Positions 1 through 5,339 of a stretch of DNA of 5,339 nt are shown here, in pieces (position 1 is the first letter of the stretch; each line of letters starts with the position of its first letter). This stretch comes from JABIFK01 sp047619225 (lineage in GTDB: Bacteria; Latescibacterota; UBA2968). The translations under genes were made by a program, and so were the position numbers. Under the pieces are notes generated by a model that had not been told where the DNA came from, made no database searches, and saw only the letters and a list, made by a program, of their open reading frames with translations. Where the stretch lies: the NCBI GenBank assembly GCA_047619225.1, contig JBLHJX010000335.1:1-5339 (forward strand). Direction: 5' to 3'.

Positions 1-860
1 CCGGACAACAGATTCAAACGGTAAGGGAAGCAGATGCCTCTGCGGTAGTCGATGGGGGGTGGGGCTTTGGCCAGACAGTTTGCCATCAGGCAATGGATTT
101 GGCCATAGATAAAGCCCGCGCGCGTTCCGTGGCCGTTGTTGAACTGTTTAATTGTAGCCATATTGGCAGACTTGGCGAGTATGTTGAAAAAGCTGCAGAA
201 CAAGACATGCTGGGTATTGTTATGTGCAATAATCACGGCGGTGGGTTGTTGCAACCCCCTTTTGGGGGCATTTCGTCTCGTATGTCGCCCAACCCGATTG
301 CGGTGGGGATCCCAACAGGCAGAGAATATCCCATTGTGTGTGATTTAACAACCAGTGTGGTTGCCGAGGGGAAGATCAGAGTTAAGCGAAATCGTGGGGA
401 AGATTTGCCCGAGGGTTGGGTGATCGATGCCGAAGGTAACCCGACAACTGATCCAGCGAAATTTTATGGCCCACCTCGTGGGGCTATTTTGCCTTTTGGT
501 GGTATTTCGGCGCACAAAGGGTATGCCTTGTCAATTGTTGTCGATGTACTTTCGGGTGCTTTGGGTGGCTCAGGGTGTAGCCGTGAGGGTGGGGCATCGG
601 GGGGCAATGGGGTGTTTGTGATGGTTTTTGATATTGGTGCATTTACTGGACGGGACACCTTTCGGGAAGAAATGGATACCTTCATCGACTTCCTGAAAAG
701 CTCACCTTTGATGCCTGGATTCGAAGAGATTTTGATGCCTGGTGAAATGGAAGCGCGTATGCGCGCACAAAAAGAACGAGATGGGGTTTTCGTAGACGAT
801 GAAACATGGCGACAGATCTGTGAGGCGGGCACTTCTGTTGGCGTGATCGTGGAAGCATAG
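1..860 (+). CDS. Ldh-family (malate/L-lactate-type) NAD(P)-dependent 2-hydroxyacid dehydrogenase, 5'-truncated
   Basis: The reading frame is open from base 3 at the window edge to the TAG at 858-860, about 285 residues. The ATG at 93 is internal, because the family-typical segment reading VVDGGWGFGQ lies upstream of it; about 60 N-terminal residues are probably missing. Visible family landmarks are SHIGRLGEY (conserved His codon at 159-161), PNPIAVGIP, a D-LTTS-VAEGKI segment, LPEGWVID-GNPTTDP, GGISAHKGYAL (His-Lys codons at 513-518), and ILMPGE near the C terminus. The family (Ldh_2, a fold distinct from classical lactate dehydrogenase) reversibly oxidises 2-hydroxyacids with NAD(P)+ in the cytoplasm; members act on malate, lactate, sulfolactate, ureidoglycolate or cyclic imino acids. 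From memory, the HIGR, HKGYALA and LPGEWE-like motifs and the WRQICEAG tail look closest to E. coli YbiC/HcxB. The substrate cannot be assigned. The C terminus looks complete. An 81-nt gap separates it from the reductase gene. Confidence 0.93.
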   Translation, partial: GQQIQTVREADASAVVDGGWGFGQTVCHQAMDLAIDKARARSVAVVELFNCSHIGRLGEYVEKAAEQDMLGIVMCNNHGGGLLQPPFGGISSRMSPNPIAVGIPTGREYPIVCDLTTSVVAEGKIRVKRNRGEDLPEGWVIDAEGNPTTDPAKFYGPPRGAILPFGGISAHKGYALSIVVDVLSGALGGSGCSREGGASGGNGVFVMVFDIGAFTGRDTFREEMDTFIDFLKSSPLMPGFEEILMPGEMEARMRAQKERDGVFVDDETWRQICEAGTSVGVIVEA

Positions 861-941
861 GATGTGGGTGGTGATTCGATTTTGGACAACTTGAAATATG
901 TGCAACGAGTTCCTTTCCGTTGATTGATACTTGGAGGTTGT
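861..941 (+). other. Gap between dehydrogenase and reductase genes
   Basis: This 81-nt spacer is the only sizeable gene-free stretch in the window. I see no hairpin followed by a T-run, so no intrinsic terminator is supported, and no convincing -35/-10 pair with proper spacing. It ends in the GGAGG ribosome binding site. Transcription may therefore continue from the dehydrogenase gene into the reductase gene, or a weak promoter I cannot recognise may lie here. Confidence 0.5.
933..937 (+). promoter_or_regulatory. Ribosome binding site for the ferredoxin--NADP+ reductase gene
   Basis: GGAGG lies 4 nt upstream of GTG at 942. The frame is open back to a TTG at 924, but that codon has no purine-rich motif before it and would place the GGAGG inside the gene. 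This site therefore favours GTG 942. The spacing is a little short, so the choice is probable, not certain. Confidence 0.55.
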
Positions 942-1754
942 GTGGCAGGTATTGGGTTAAATGCAGTGGTCACGCGAAAGCTTGTGTTGAGTTCTGAGAT
1001 TTTTGTAATCCGCGTAGCTCCAAAGGGTTGGGATTTGCCTGATTTTATTCCTGGGCAATTTGCTGTATTGGGTTTGCCCGACACGGCTCCACGGGTAGAA
1101 GAAAGCGACCCAGAAGCCTCCGAACCACGGGGGAAGATGATTCGCAGAGCGTATTCAATTGCGTCATCGCCGCTGGTTCGTGACCATTTGGAATTTTATA
1201 TTTCCATGGTTTCCGAAGGGGTGCTTACGCCTCGCTTGTTTGCTTTGGATATTGGTGATTCTTTGTGGTTGGGGCCAAAAATTACTGGGCATTTTACCCT
1301 CGAGGATGTGCCTGAAGATCAGCACGTGGTATTGGTCGGTACCGGGACAGGGTTGGCCCCTTATATTAGCATGGTTCGAACCCATTTGCCTTGGGCCAAG
1401 GGTCGAAAGTTAACCATATTGCACGGTGCTCGACAGTCTTGGGATTTGGCTTATTTGGAAGAGTTGACATCTATGCAGCGCCTATACCCCGACTTGATTT
1501 ATTTGCCTCAGATCAGTCGCCCACAAAATGAGCATGTACCTTGGCCTGGTTTGACGGGCCATGTACAGCATTTATGGACGGACGGGTCCCTTGATAAAGC
1601 TTGGGGCGGGCATCCGACACCCGAAAACACACACGTATTTTTGTGTGGCAACCCTGCTATGTGTACAGATATGAAAGACCTGCTGGAAGCTGAAGGATTC
1701 GTTGAACATTCACGCAAGTCGCCCGGGCAAATTCACGTTGAACTCTATTGGTAA
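942..1754 (+). CDS. fpr: Ferredoxin--NADP+ reductase (Fpr type)
   Basis: This FAD-containing cytoplasmic enzyme exchanges electrons between NADPH and ferredoxin or flavodoxin. From GTG 942 the product is 270 residues, close to the usual 250-270 for bacterial Fpr. The N-terminal FAD-binding barrel carries the RxYS motif in RRAYSIAS (residues 68-75), followed by the EFYISMVSEGVLTPRL segment typical of Fpr. The C-terminal NADP-binding domain has GTGTGLAPYISM (from residue 133) and LCGNPAMC (from 234). The protein ends in YW, an aromatic C terminus like that recalled for E. coli Fpr, where it stacks on the flavin. Just before the RxYS motif there is an acidic, proline-containing extra segment (about residues 47-67). 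The start is uncertain: TTG 924 would add six residues but has no ribosome binding site. The stop codon TAA forms part of the next gene's ribosome binding site, and the gap is 8 nt, so the pair is very probably co-transcribed and translationally coupled. Which ferredoxin it uses is unknown; none is encoded here. Confidence 0.93.
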   Translation: MAGIGLNAVVTRKLVLSSEIFVIRVAPKGWDLPDFIPGQFAVLGLPDTAPRVEESDPEASEPRGKMIRRAYSIASSPLVRDHLEFYISMVSEGVLTPRLFALDIGDSLWLGPKITGHFTLEDVPEDQHVVLVGTGTGLAPYISMVRTHLPWAKGRKLTILHGARQSWDLAYLEELTSMQRLYPDLIYLPQISRPQNEHVPWPGLTGHVQHLWTDGSLDKAWGGHPTPENTHVFLCGNPAMCTDMKDLLEAEGFVEHSRKSPGQIHVELYW

Positions 1755-1756
1755 GG
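1752..1756 (+). promoter_or_regulatory. Ribosome binding site overlapping the reductase stop codon
   Basis: TAAGG begins with the stop codon of the reductase gene and sits 6 nt before ATG 1763, good spacing. This favours ATG 1763 over the in-frame TTG at 1748 or GTG at 1760, and suggests that ribosomes finishing the reductase can restart on the next gene. Confidence 0.5.
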
Positions 1757-1762
1757 TCTGTG

Positions 1763-3376
1763 ATGGCCGATTTTGACGCTGTCTACGATGGCATTATTTT
1801 AGGGGCGGGACACAACAGCCTCATTTTGCAAGCCTATTTGGGGCGGGCGGGTTTGCGAATCCTATGCCTTGAACGCTCAAGTCAACCCGGAGGTGGATTG
1901 TCCACGGTAGAGGACCCTCGCCATCCGGGTTTTTTGCATAATACGCATTCATTCTTCCATCGGGGCGTAACCCACTTGCCATGGTATCAAGATTTGCGCC
2001 TTGAAGATCATGGCGTGCGCTATATCGAACCTGAACTCAATGTTGCGATGGTGCTTGAGAGCGGTGATATGCTGGGATGGTGGACCGATTTTGAAAAGAC
2101 GGTTGATTCGTTTAGGCAATTTAGTAAAAAAGACGCAGAGGCTCTGCAGCGGTGGCGAGATGACTTTTTGCCCGTTGTAGAGCAGATTCTTATACCCGAA
2201 AGCCAAGCTCCGCCAATGCCTTCTGAGCGTCGCCTCGGGCTTTTGGCTCAAACCAAGGTTGGACGCCGTTTGCTGGAGGTCAGTGCTTTATCCCCATTGG
2301 AATTTGTGCAACGTGAATTTGAAAACCCAGTTGTGCAAGCTGGGTTGCTTTTCTTTAATGGGTTGCGCGAGGTGGATCTCAGATGCCCCGGTTTTGGACA
2401 TCATATCCCTGCTTTGTTGGCCAGCACGGGTAAGGCCCAAATGTGTGTTGGCGGTTCCGCTGGGCTGGCGCGTGGGTTGGTCTCGGCTGTAACGGCTTCT
2501 GGGGGAGAGGTTCGCTTACAATGTGAACCGCAGGAAATGATCGTTGAGAACGGCGCCGTTGTGGGTGTGATTACCCAAGATGGGGTTCGTTTTGGTGCCA
2601 GACAATTTGTAGCATCGGGATTGAACCCACAGCAAACTTTCTTGGATTTGTTACCCGAAAATGTTTTGCCTGACGTTTGGCGGGAACGGGCGAGATCGTT
2701 TGAATACAACTTAATTGCCCCTTTGTTTGCATTAAATCTTAACTTAAATGAACCTCCTCACTATCGGGCGGTTGACAAAAACCCTGACATTGAAAATGCT
2801 TTGATGGTTATTTTGGGTTTGGAACATCTTGATCAATTTCCAGAGATTGTTACCCACCATGAAAAAGGCACGATTCCCAATACGGTGATGTGGGGTGCCT
2901 GCCCAACGCATTTTGATCGCACGCAAGCCCCCAAGGGAAAGCACACGGCTTTTATGTGGGAAAAATTGCCGTACCGTTTGCATGGGGACCCCAAAAACTG
3001 GGATACGCTGCGTGAAGCCCATGGCCGGGTGATGTTTGATCGCTGGTGTGACTTTGCACCCAATTTAAGAGACGATGTCATTGACTGGTTTGTACGCAGT
3101 GCGTTGGATACCGAGCGGTCTTTGCCCAATATGGTTGGGGGCGATTTGTTGGTCGGGGCATTTGGCAATGGGCAGGTAGGTTTCGATCGGCCATTTCCTG
3201 GCGCGGGGCATTACCGCGGGTATTTGGATGGATTGTATTTGTGTGGTTCGTGTTGCCATCCTGGTGGCAATGTTACAGGTTTGCCTGGCTATAATGCGGC
3301 ACAGGTAATATTGAATGACTTGGGTTTAAAGGCGGATTGGTTGCCGGATCCACTAGAGGAAAGGCTGGGGTTTTAA
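1763..3376 (+). CDS. Phytoene-desaturase-like FAD-dependent oxidoreductase (PYROXD2/CrtI superfamily)
   Basis: The product is 537 residues from ATG 1763, the usual size for this superfamily. The N-terminal FAD-binding Rossmann motif is plain: IILGAGHNSL (residues 11-20), followed by the acidic residue E37 that typically contacts the FAD ribose and a PGGGLST turn (42-48). The middle holds GGSAGLARGLVSAVTASGGE and an EMIVENGAVVGVITQDG strand pair, typical of the second FAD-contacting half. The C-terminal FAD motif starts at residue 491 (LYLCGSCCHPGG) and continues through NVTGLPGYNAA. No signal peptide or membrane segment is seen. The superfamily includes carotenoid desaturases/isomerases and the poorly characterised PYROXD2 proteins; the NSL motif and the HPGG ending favour the PYROXD2-like group. 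No phytoene synthase or other carotenoid gene is present, so a carotenoid substrate should not be assumed. It lies 8 nt after a ferredoxin--NADP+ reductase and 2 nt before an rRNA methyltransferase. An unusual CxxCC occurs in the C-terminal motif. Confidence 0.9.
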   Translation: MADFDAVYDGIILGAGHNSLILQAYLGRAGLRILCLERSSQPGGGLSTVEDPRHPGFLHNTHSFFHRGVTHLPWYQDLRLEDHGVRYIEPELNVAMVLESGDMLGWWTDFEKTVDSFRQFSKKDAEALQRWRDDFLPVVEQILIPESQAPPMPSERRLGLLAQTKVGRRLLEVSALSPLEFVQREFENPVVQAGLLFFNGLREVDLRCPGFGHHIPALLASTGKAQMCVGGSAGLARGLVSAVTASGGEVRLQCEPQEMIVENGAVVGVITQDGVRFGARQFVASGLNPQQTFLDLLPENVLPDVWRERARSFEYNLIAPLFALNLNLNEPPHYRAVDKNPDIENALMVILGLEHLDQFPEIVTHHEKGTIPNTVMWGACPTHFDRTQAPKGKHTAFMWEKLPYRLHGDPKNWDTLREAHGRVMFDRWCDFAPNLRDDVIDWFVRSALDTERSLPNMVGGDLLVGAFGNGQVGFDRPFPGAGHYRGYLDGLYLCGSCCHPGGNVTGLPGYNAAQVILNDLGLKADWLPDPLEERLGF

Positions 3377-3378
3377 AG

Positions 3379-4575
3379 ATGAGTGATGCAAGTTTGGTGT
3401 TAAAAAGGGGCAGGGAGAGATGGATTTTGGAGGGACATCCTTGGATTTTTCGTGCGGCAGTTGCCAAGGAACCAAAGGGACAGCCCATTGGTGAGATTGT
3501 GGAGGTGTTGGATTGGCGGGGCAAATTTGTGGGCAAAGGGTTCTACAACTCCAATTCATCCATTACCTTGCGGGTGTTAACGCGAAACCAAGACGAGGAA
3601 ATTAATTCCAATTGGATGGCCAAACGCATTCATCAAGCTGTGGATCTGCGTCGGCGTGCATTTGATGACACAATCACCAGTGGTTATAGGCTGATCCATG
3701 GAGAAAACGACTTTTTGCCAGGACTTGTCGTAGATCGATATGGCGAATTTCTGGTCATGCAAATCCACACCTTGGGCATGGACAGGTGGCGTGAGGTCAT
3801 TGTTGAAGCCCTTATGAACCAAGTCTCACCTAAAGGGATCTTTGAACGCAGCGATGTGGGTGCTCGACAAGGTGAAGGATTGGATACATTGCCTGTGGGC
3901 GTGCTGGCAGGAGAAGTCCCGCCCGACCGTGTTCCGTTTTTGGAAAATGGTATGTCTTTTGTTTGTGACGTGCACACGGGGCAGAAAACGGGGTTCTTTT
4001 TAGACCAAAGAGACAATCGTTTGACTGTCTCTGCCTTCTGTCAAGATGCCCAGGTTCTAAATTGCTTTAGTTATTCTGGTGGTTTTTCGGTTTTCGCAGC
4101 TCATGGCGGGGCACAAGCTGTTGAGAGTGTAGACGCGTCTGAACCCGCATTGGTTTTGGCCAAGGAAAATTTGTCTCTCAATGGTTTTGACCCAAATGAT
4201 CACCCTTGTATTCAAGAAAATGTGTTTGATCATCTCAAAGCCTGCAAGGACGGTGGCAGACAATTTGATGTGGTGATTGTAGATCCCCCCGCATTTGCAA
4301 AGTCTTTGGGCGCGCTGAAGCGGGCTTCTCGTGCCTATGTGAGGCTCAATAGAATGGCGATTGAAGTTCTAAAACCGGGCGGAATACTGGTGAGTGCATC
4401 GTGTTCTTCGGCCGTTGATGATGAAACATATGTAGGTTTTCTAAGGTTGGCCGGTGCAGAGACAAAACGCAGCATACAAGTTATTAAAACCCATCTGAAC
4501 TCGATAGATCATCCAGGGTTTGTCGCATTTCCTGAGGGGCGATATTTGAAATGCTTTTTTTGTGTCGTGACCTAA
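3379..4575 (+). CDS. rlmI: Class I SAM-dependent rRNA methyltransferase, RlmI/YccW-like (23S rRNA m5C)
   Basis: From ATG 3379 the product is 398 residues, almost the length of E. coli RlmI, which methylates C1962 of 23S rRNA. Domain order matches: an N-terminal PUA domain (about 5-80, with LVLKRGRERWILEGHPWIF); a central segment with YRLIHGENDFLPGLVVDRYG and GIFERSD; then a Rossmann methyltransferase domain. The linker motif HTGQKTGFFLDQRDNR spans 199-214. SAM-binding motif I is NCFSYSGGFSVFA (228-240), acidic D252 follows in VDASEPAL, motif IV is VDPPAFAKS (DPP at 302-304), and motif VI is SASCSS with C342, the expected catalytic cysteine. All key residues are present. The frame is open further upstream to a TTG at 3337, but that would overlap the preceding gene and lie before the PUA domain. 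Only a weak, distant purine run (3356-3364) precedes the ATG; with a 2-nt gap to the previous stop, translation is probably coupled. A role in ribosome maturation is well supported; the exact target base is inferred from the family. Confidence 0.94.
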   Translation: MSDASLVLKRGRERWILEGHPWIFRAAVAKEPKGQPIGEIVEVLDWRGKFVGKGFYNSNSSITLRVLTRNQDEEINSNWMAKRIHQAVDLRRRAFDDTITSGYRLIHGENDFLPGLVVDRYGEFLVMQIHTLGMDRWREVIVEALMNQVSPKGIFERSDVGARQGEGLDTLPVGVLAGEVPPDRVPFLENGMSFVCDVHTGQKTGFFLDQRDNRLTVSAFCQDAQVLNCFSYSGGFSVFAAHGGAQAVESVDASEPALVLAKENLSLNGFDPNDHPCIQENVFDHLKACKDGGRQFDVVIVDPPAFAKSLGALKRASRAYVRLNRMAIEVLKPGGILVSASCSSAVDDETYVGFLRLAGAETKRSIQVIKTHLNSIDHPGFVAFPEGRYLKCFFCVVT

Positions 4576-4579
4576 GCTT

Positions 4580-4584
4580 GGAGG
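4580..4584 (+). promoter_or_regulatory. Ribosome binding site for the sialidase-like gene
   Basis: GGAGG sits 6 nt before GTG 4591, ideal spacing, directly after the methyltransferase stop. The nearby ATG at 4586 is in another frame that stops within a few codons, so this site settles the GTG start. Confidence 0.75.
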
Positions 4585-4590
4585 TATGGT

Positions 4591-5339
4591 GTGGGGATTG
4601 AACTTTGGGAAGCTGTAGCTGCACCCTCTACGCGATATCCATCGTGCCATTGTTCGGTTATTACTGAGCTGGACAACTGCGACCTGTTGGTGGGGTATTA
4701 TGCTGGAACGGGTGAAGCGAAACCTGATGCTGCGTGGGTGCTTGCGCGAAAAACGGTTGGTGAGGATGCTTTCGGGCCGTTGCTGACGGTTGCCGAATCT
4801 GAGGGGAAACCTGAAGGTAACGGGATTCTATTTCAAGACCGCAGTGGGAAAGTCGGGTTGGTTTATAATACAATGCAGGGCCGATTGGATGGCAGGCATG
4901 GCCCTGGAGTTCGGTGGCGTACGTGTGATTTACGGGTGAAAACATCGGCTGATCGGGGTGTGACTTGGTCTGACGTGAATGTGATAGATGCAAAGTGGGG
5001 AAATGTGCCACGATGTAAACCGATTCGGTTGCTGTCGGGGCATTTGATTTTTGGGACAGAATATGATGATGGGCATTCTCGGTTTTGGATCAGTGAAGAT
5101 GATGGGGGATCGTGGCGTATGACGGGCCCCGTTTTGGGGGAAAGGAATCAACATCCATCGTTGATTGAACGTGCTGATGGATCTTTGCTGGCATTTTTGA
5201 GGCCCTCAGGCAGTCAGGGCAGTGTATTACAAACGGAGTCTTTTGATGGTGGAAACACGTGGTCTGCTGCAATTGCCACAGATCTACCTTCGCCCTTTGC
5301 TGCGTTGGATGCTGTGAGATTGGCGGATGGGAGGGTGGT
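4591..5339 (+). CDS. Asp-box (BNR) sialidase-like beta-propeller protein, 3'-truncated
   Basis: The frame opens at GTG 4591 and runs without a stop to the window edge (249 full codons). Three Asp boxes (SxDxGx[T/S]W) are visible: SADRGVTW (residues 119-126), SEDDGGSW (168-175) and SFDGGNTW (217-224), spaced exactly 49 residues apart as expected of successive propeller blades. Other segments fit the BNR_2 sialidase-like family: DLLVGYYAGTGEAKPDAAW near the start, GNGILFQDRSGKVGLVYN, a PRCKPIRLLSGHLIFGTEY strand, HPSLIERADGSLLAFLRPSG, and LDAVRLADGRVV at the edge. About a third of a typical 350-400-residue protein lies beyond the window. There is no signal peptide: the N terminus is mixed and contains no hydrophobic core, so a cytoplasmic location is inferred. 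The family contains true sialidases and many proteins with other or unknown glycoside substrates, so sialic acid cleavage is not established. It follows the methyltransferase by 15 nt and is probably in the same transcript. Confidence 0.88.
   Translation, partial: MGIELWEAVAAPSTRYPSCHCSVITELDNCDLLVGYYAGTGEAKPDAAWVLARKTVGEDAFGPLLTVAESEGKPEGNGILFQDRSGKVGLVYNTMQGRLDGRHGPGVRWRTCDLRVKTSADRGVTWSDVNVIDAKWGNVPRCKPIRLLSGHLIFGTEYDDGHSRFWISEDDGGSWRMTGPVLGERNQHPSLIERADGSLLAFLRPSGSQGSVLQTESFDGGNTWSAAIATDLPSPFAALDAVRLADGRV

Noticed and set aside
861..923. In-frame continuation of 20 codons after the dehydrogenase TAG, or a tiny GTG-started ORF at 864, ending in TGA
   Set aside because: The dehydrogenase C terminus before the TAG already matches the family ending, and the GTG at 864 has no usable ribosome binding site. 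An open stretch this short is expected by chance.
924..941. TTG 924 as the start of the reductase
   Set aside because: No Shine-Dalgarno motif precedes it, and GGAGG at 933-937 would lie within the gene; GTG 942 fits better.
464..1084. Minus-strand open frame of about 206 codons
   Set aside because: It lies opposite the well-supported dehydrogenase and reductase genes, shows no recognisable domain, and is the expected antisense shadow of G-rich coding sequence.
1337..1344. CGGTACCG palindrome
   Set aside because: It encodes part of the NADP-binding glycine motif of the reductase, and an isolated 8-nt palindrome is expected by chance.
3337..3378. Upstream TTG start for the rRNA methyltransferase
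   Set aside because: It would overlap the end of the FAD oxidoreductase gene by 40 nt and add residues before the PUA domain not expected in the family; ATG 3379 gives the standard length.
4441..5272. Several minus-strand open frames of 60-116 codons at the right end
   Set aside because: They are opposite the sialidase-like frame, which has three clear Asp boxes and family motifs, and their translations show no recognisable domain.
1..5339. tRNA or rRNA genes, CRISPR arrays, insertion sequences, riboswitches
   Set aside because: The coding genes fill nearly the whole window; no repeated spacer pattern, terminal inverted repeats, transposase motifs or leader long enough for a riboswitch was seen.

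Overview
This 5.3 kb window is densely coding bacterial DNA of roughly even GC content. All five recognisable genes lie on the + strand. In order they are the 3' part of a malate/L-lactate-type (Ldh-family) dehydrogenase; a ferredoxin--NADP+ reductase; a phytoene-desaturase-like (PYROXD2/CrtI superfamily) FAD oxidoreductase; an RlmI/YccW-type 23S rRNA m5C methyltransferase; and the 5' part of an Asp-box (BNR) sialidase-like beta-propeller protein. Both end genes are cut by the window edges.

The organism cannot be named from this sequence. Shine-Dalgarno-like motifs (GGAGG, TAAGG), GTG starts, 2-15 nt gaps between the last four genes and the absence of introns point to a bacterium. The + strand is visibly rich in G and T, and TTG is the favoured leucine codon throughout. 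Both traits run through all five genes, so nothing looks recently transferred. The families are those of an ordinary heterotroph, and no phage, plasmid, transposon or defence gene is visible.

Layout: dehydrogenase (1-860); an 81-nt gap with no confident promoter or terminator; reductase (942-1754); an 8-nt gap; FAD oxidoreductase (1763-3376); a 2-nt gap; rRNA methyltransferase (3379-4575); a 15-nt gap containing a strong ribosome binding site; sialidase-like gene (4591 to beyond 5339). The last four genes look like one transcription unit. The dehydrogenase may belong to it too, because no terminator hairpin follows its stop. No stretch longer than 300 bases lacks a gene.

How the genes work together is inference. 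Three adjacent redox enzymes (NAD(P)-dependent dehydrogenase, NADPH/ferredoxin flavoenzyme, FAD-dependent desaturase/oxidase-like enzyme) suggest a small oxidoreductase group, with the reductase and the CrtI-like enzyme the most tightly linked pair. The methyltransferase is a housekeeping ribosome-modification gene that may simply share the transcript. The sialidase-like protein has no visible signal peptide, so it is probably cytoplasmic and not a secreted glycan-degrading enzyme. I did not find convincing evidence of a new type of biological system. The most testable leads are the reductase/CrtI-like pair, the CxxCC variant of the oxidoreductase's C-terminal FAD motif, and the non-secreted propeller with its evenly spaced Asp boxes.
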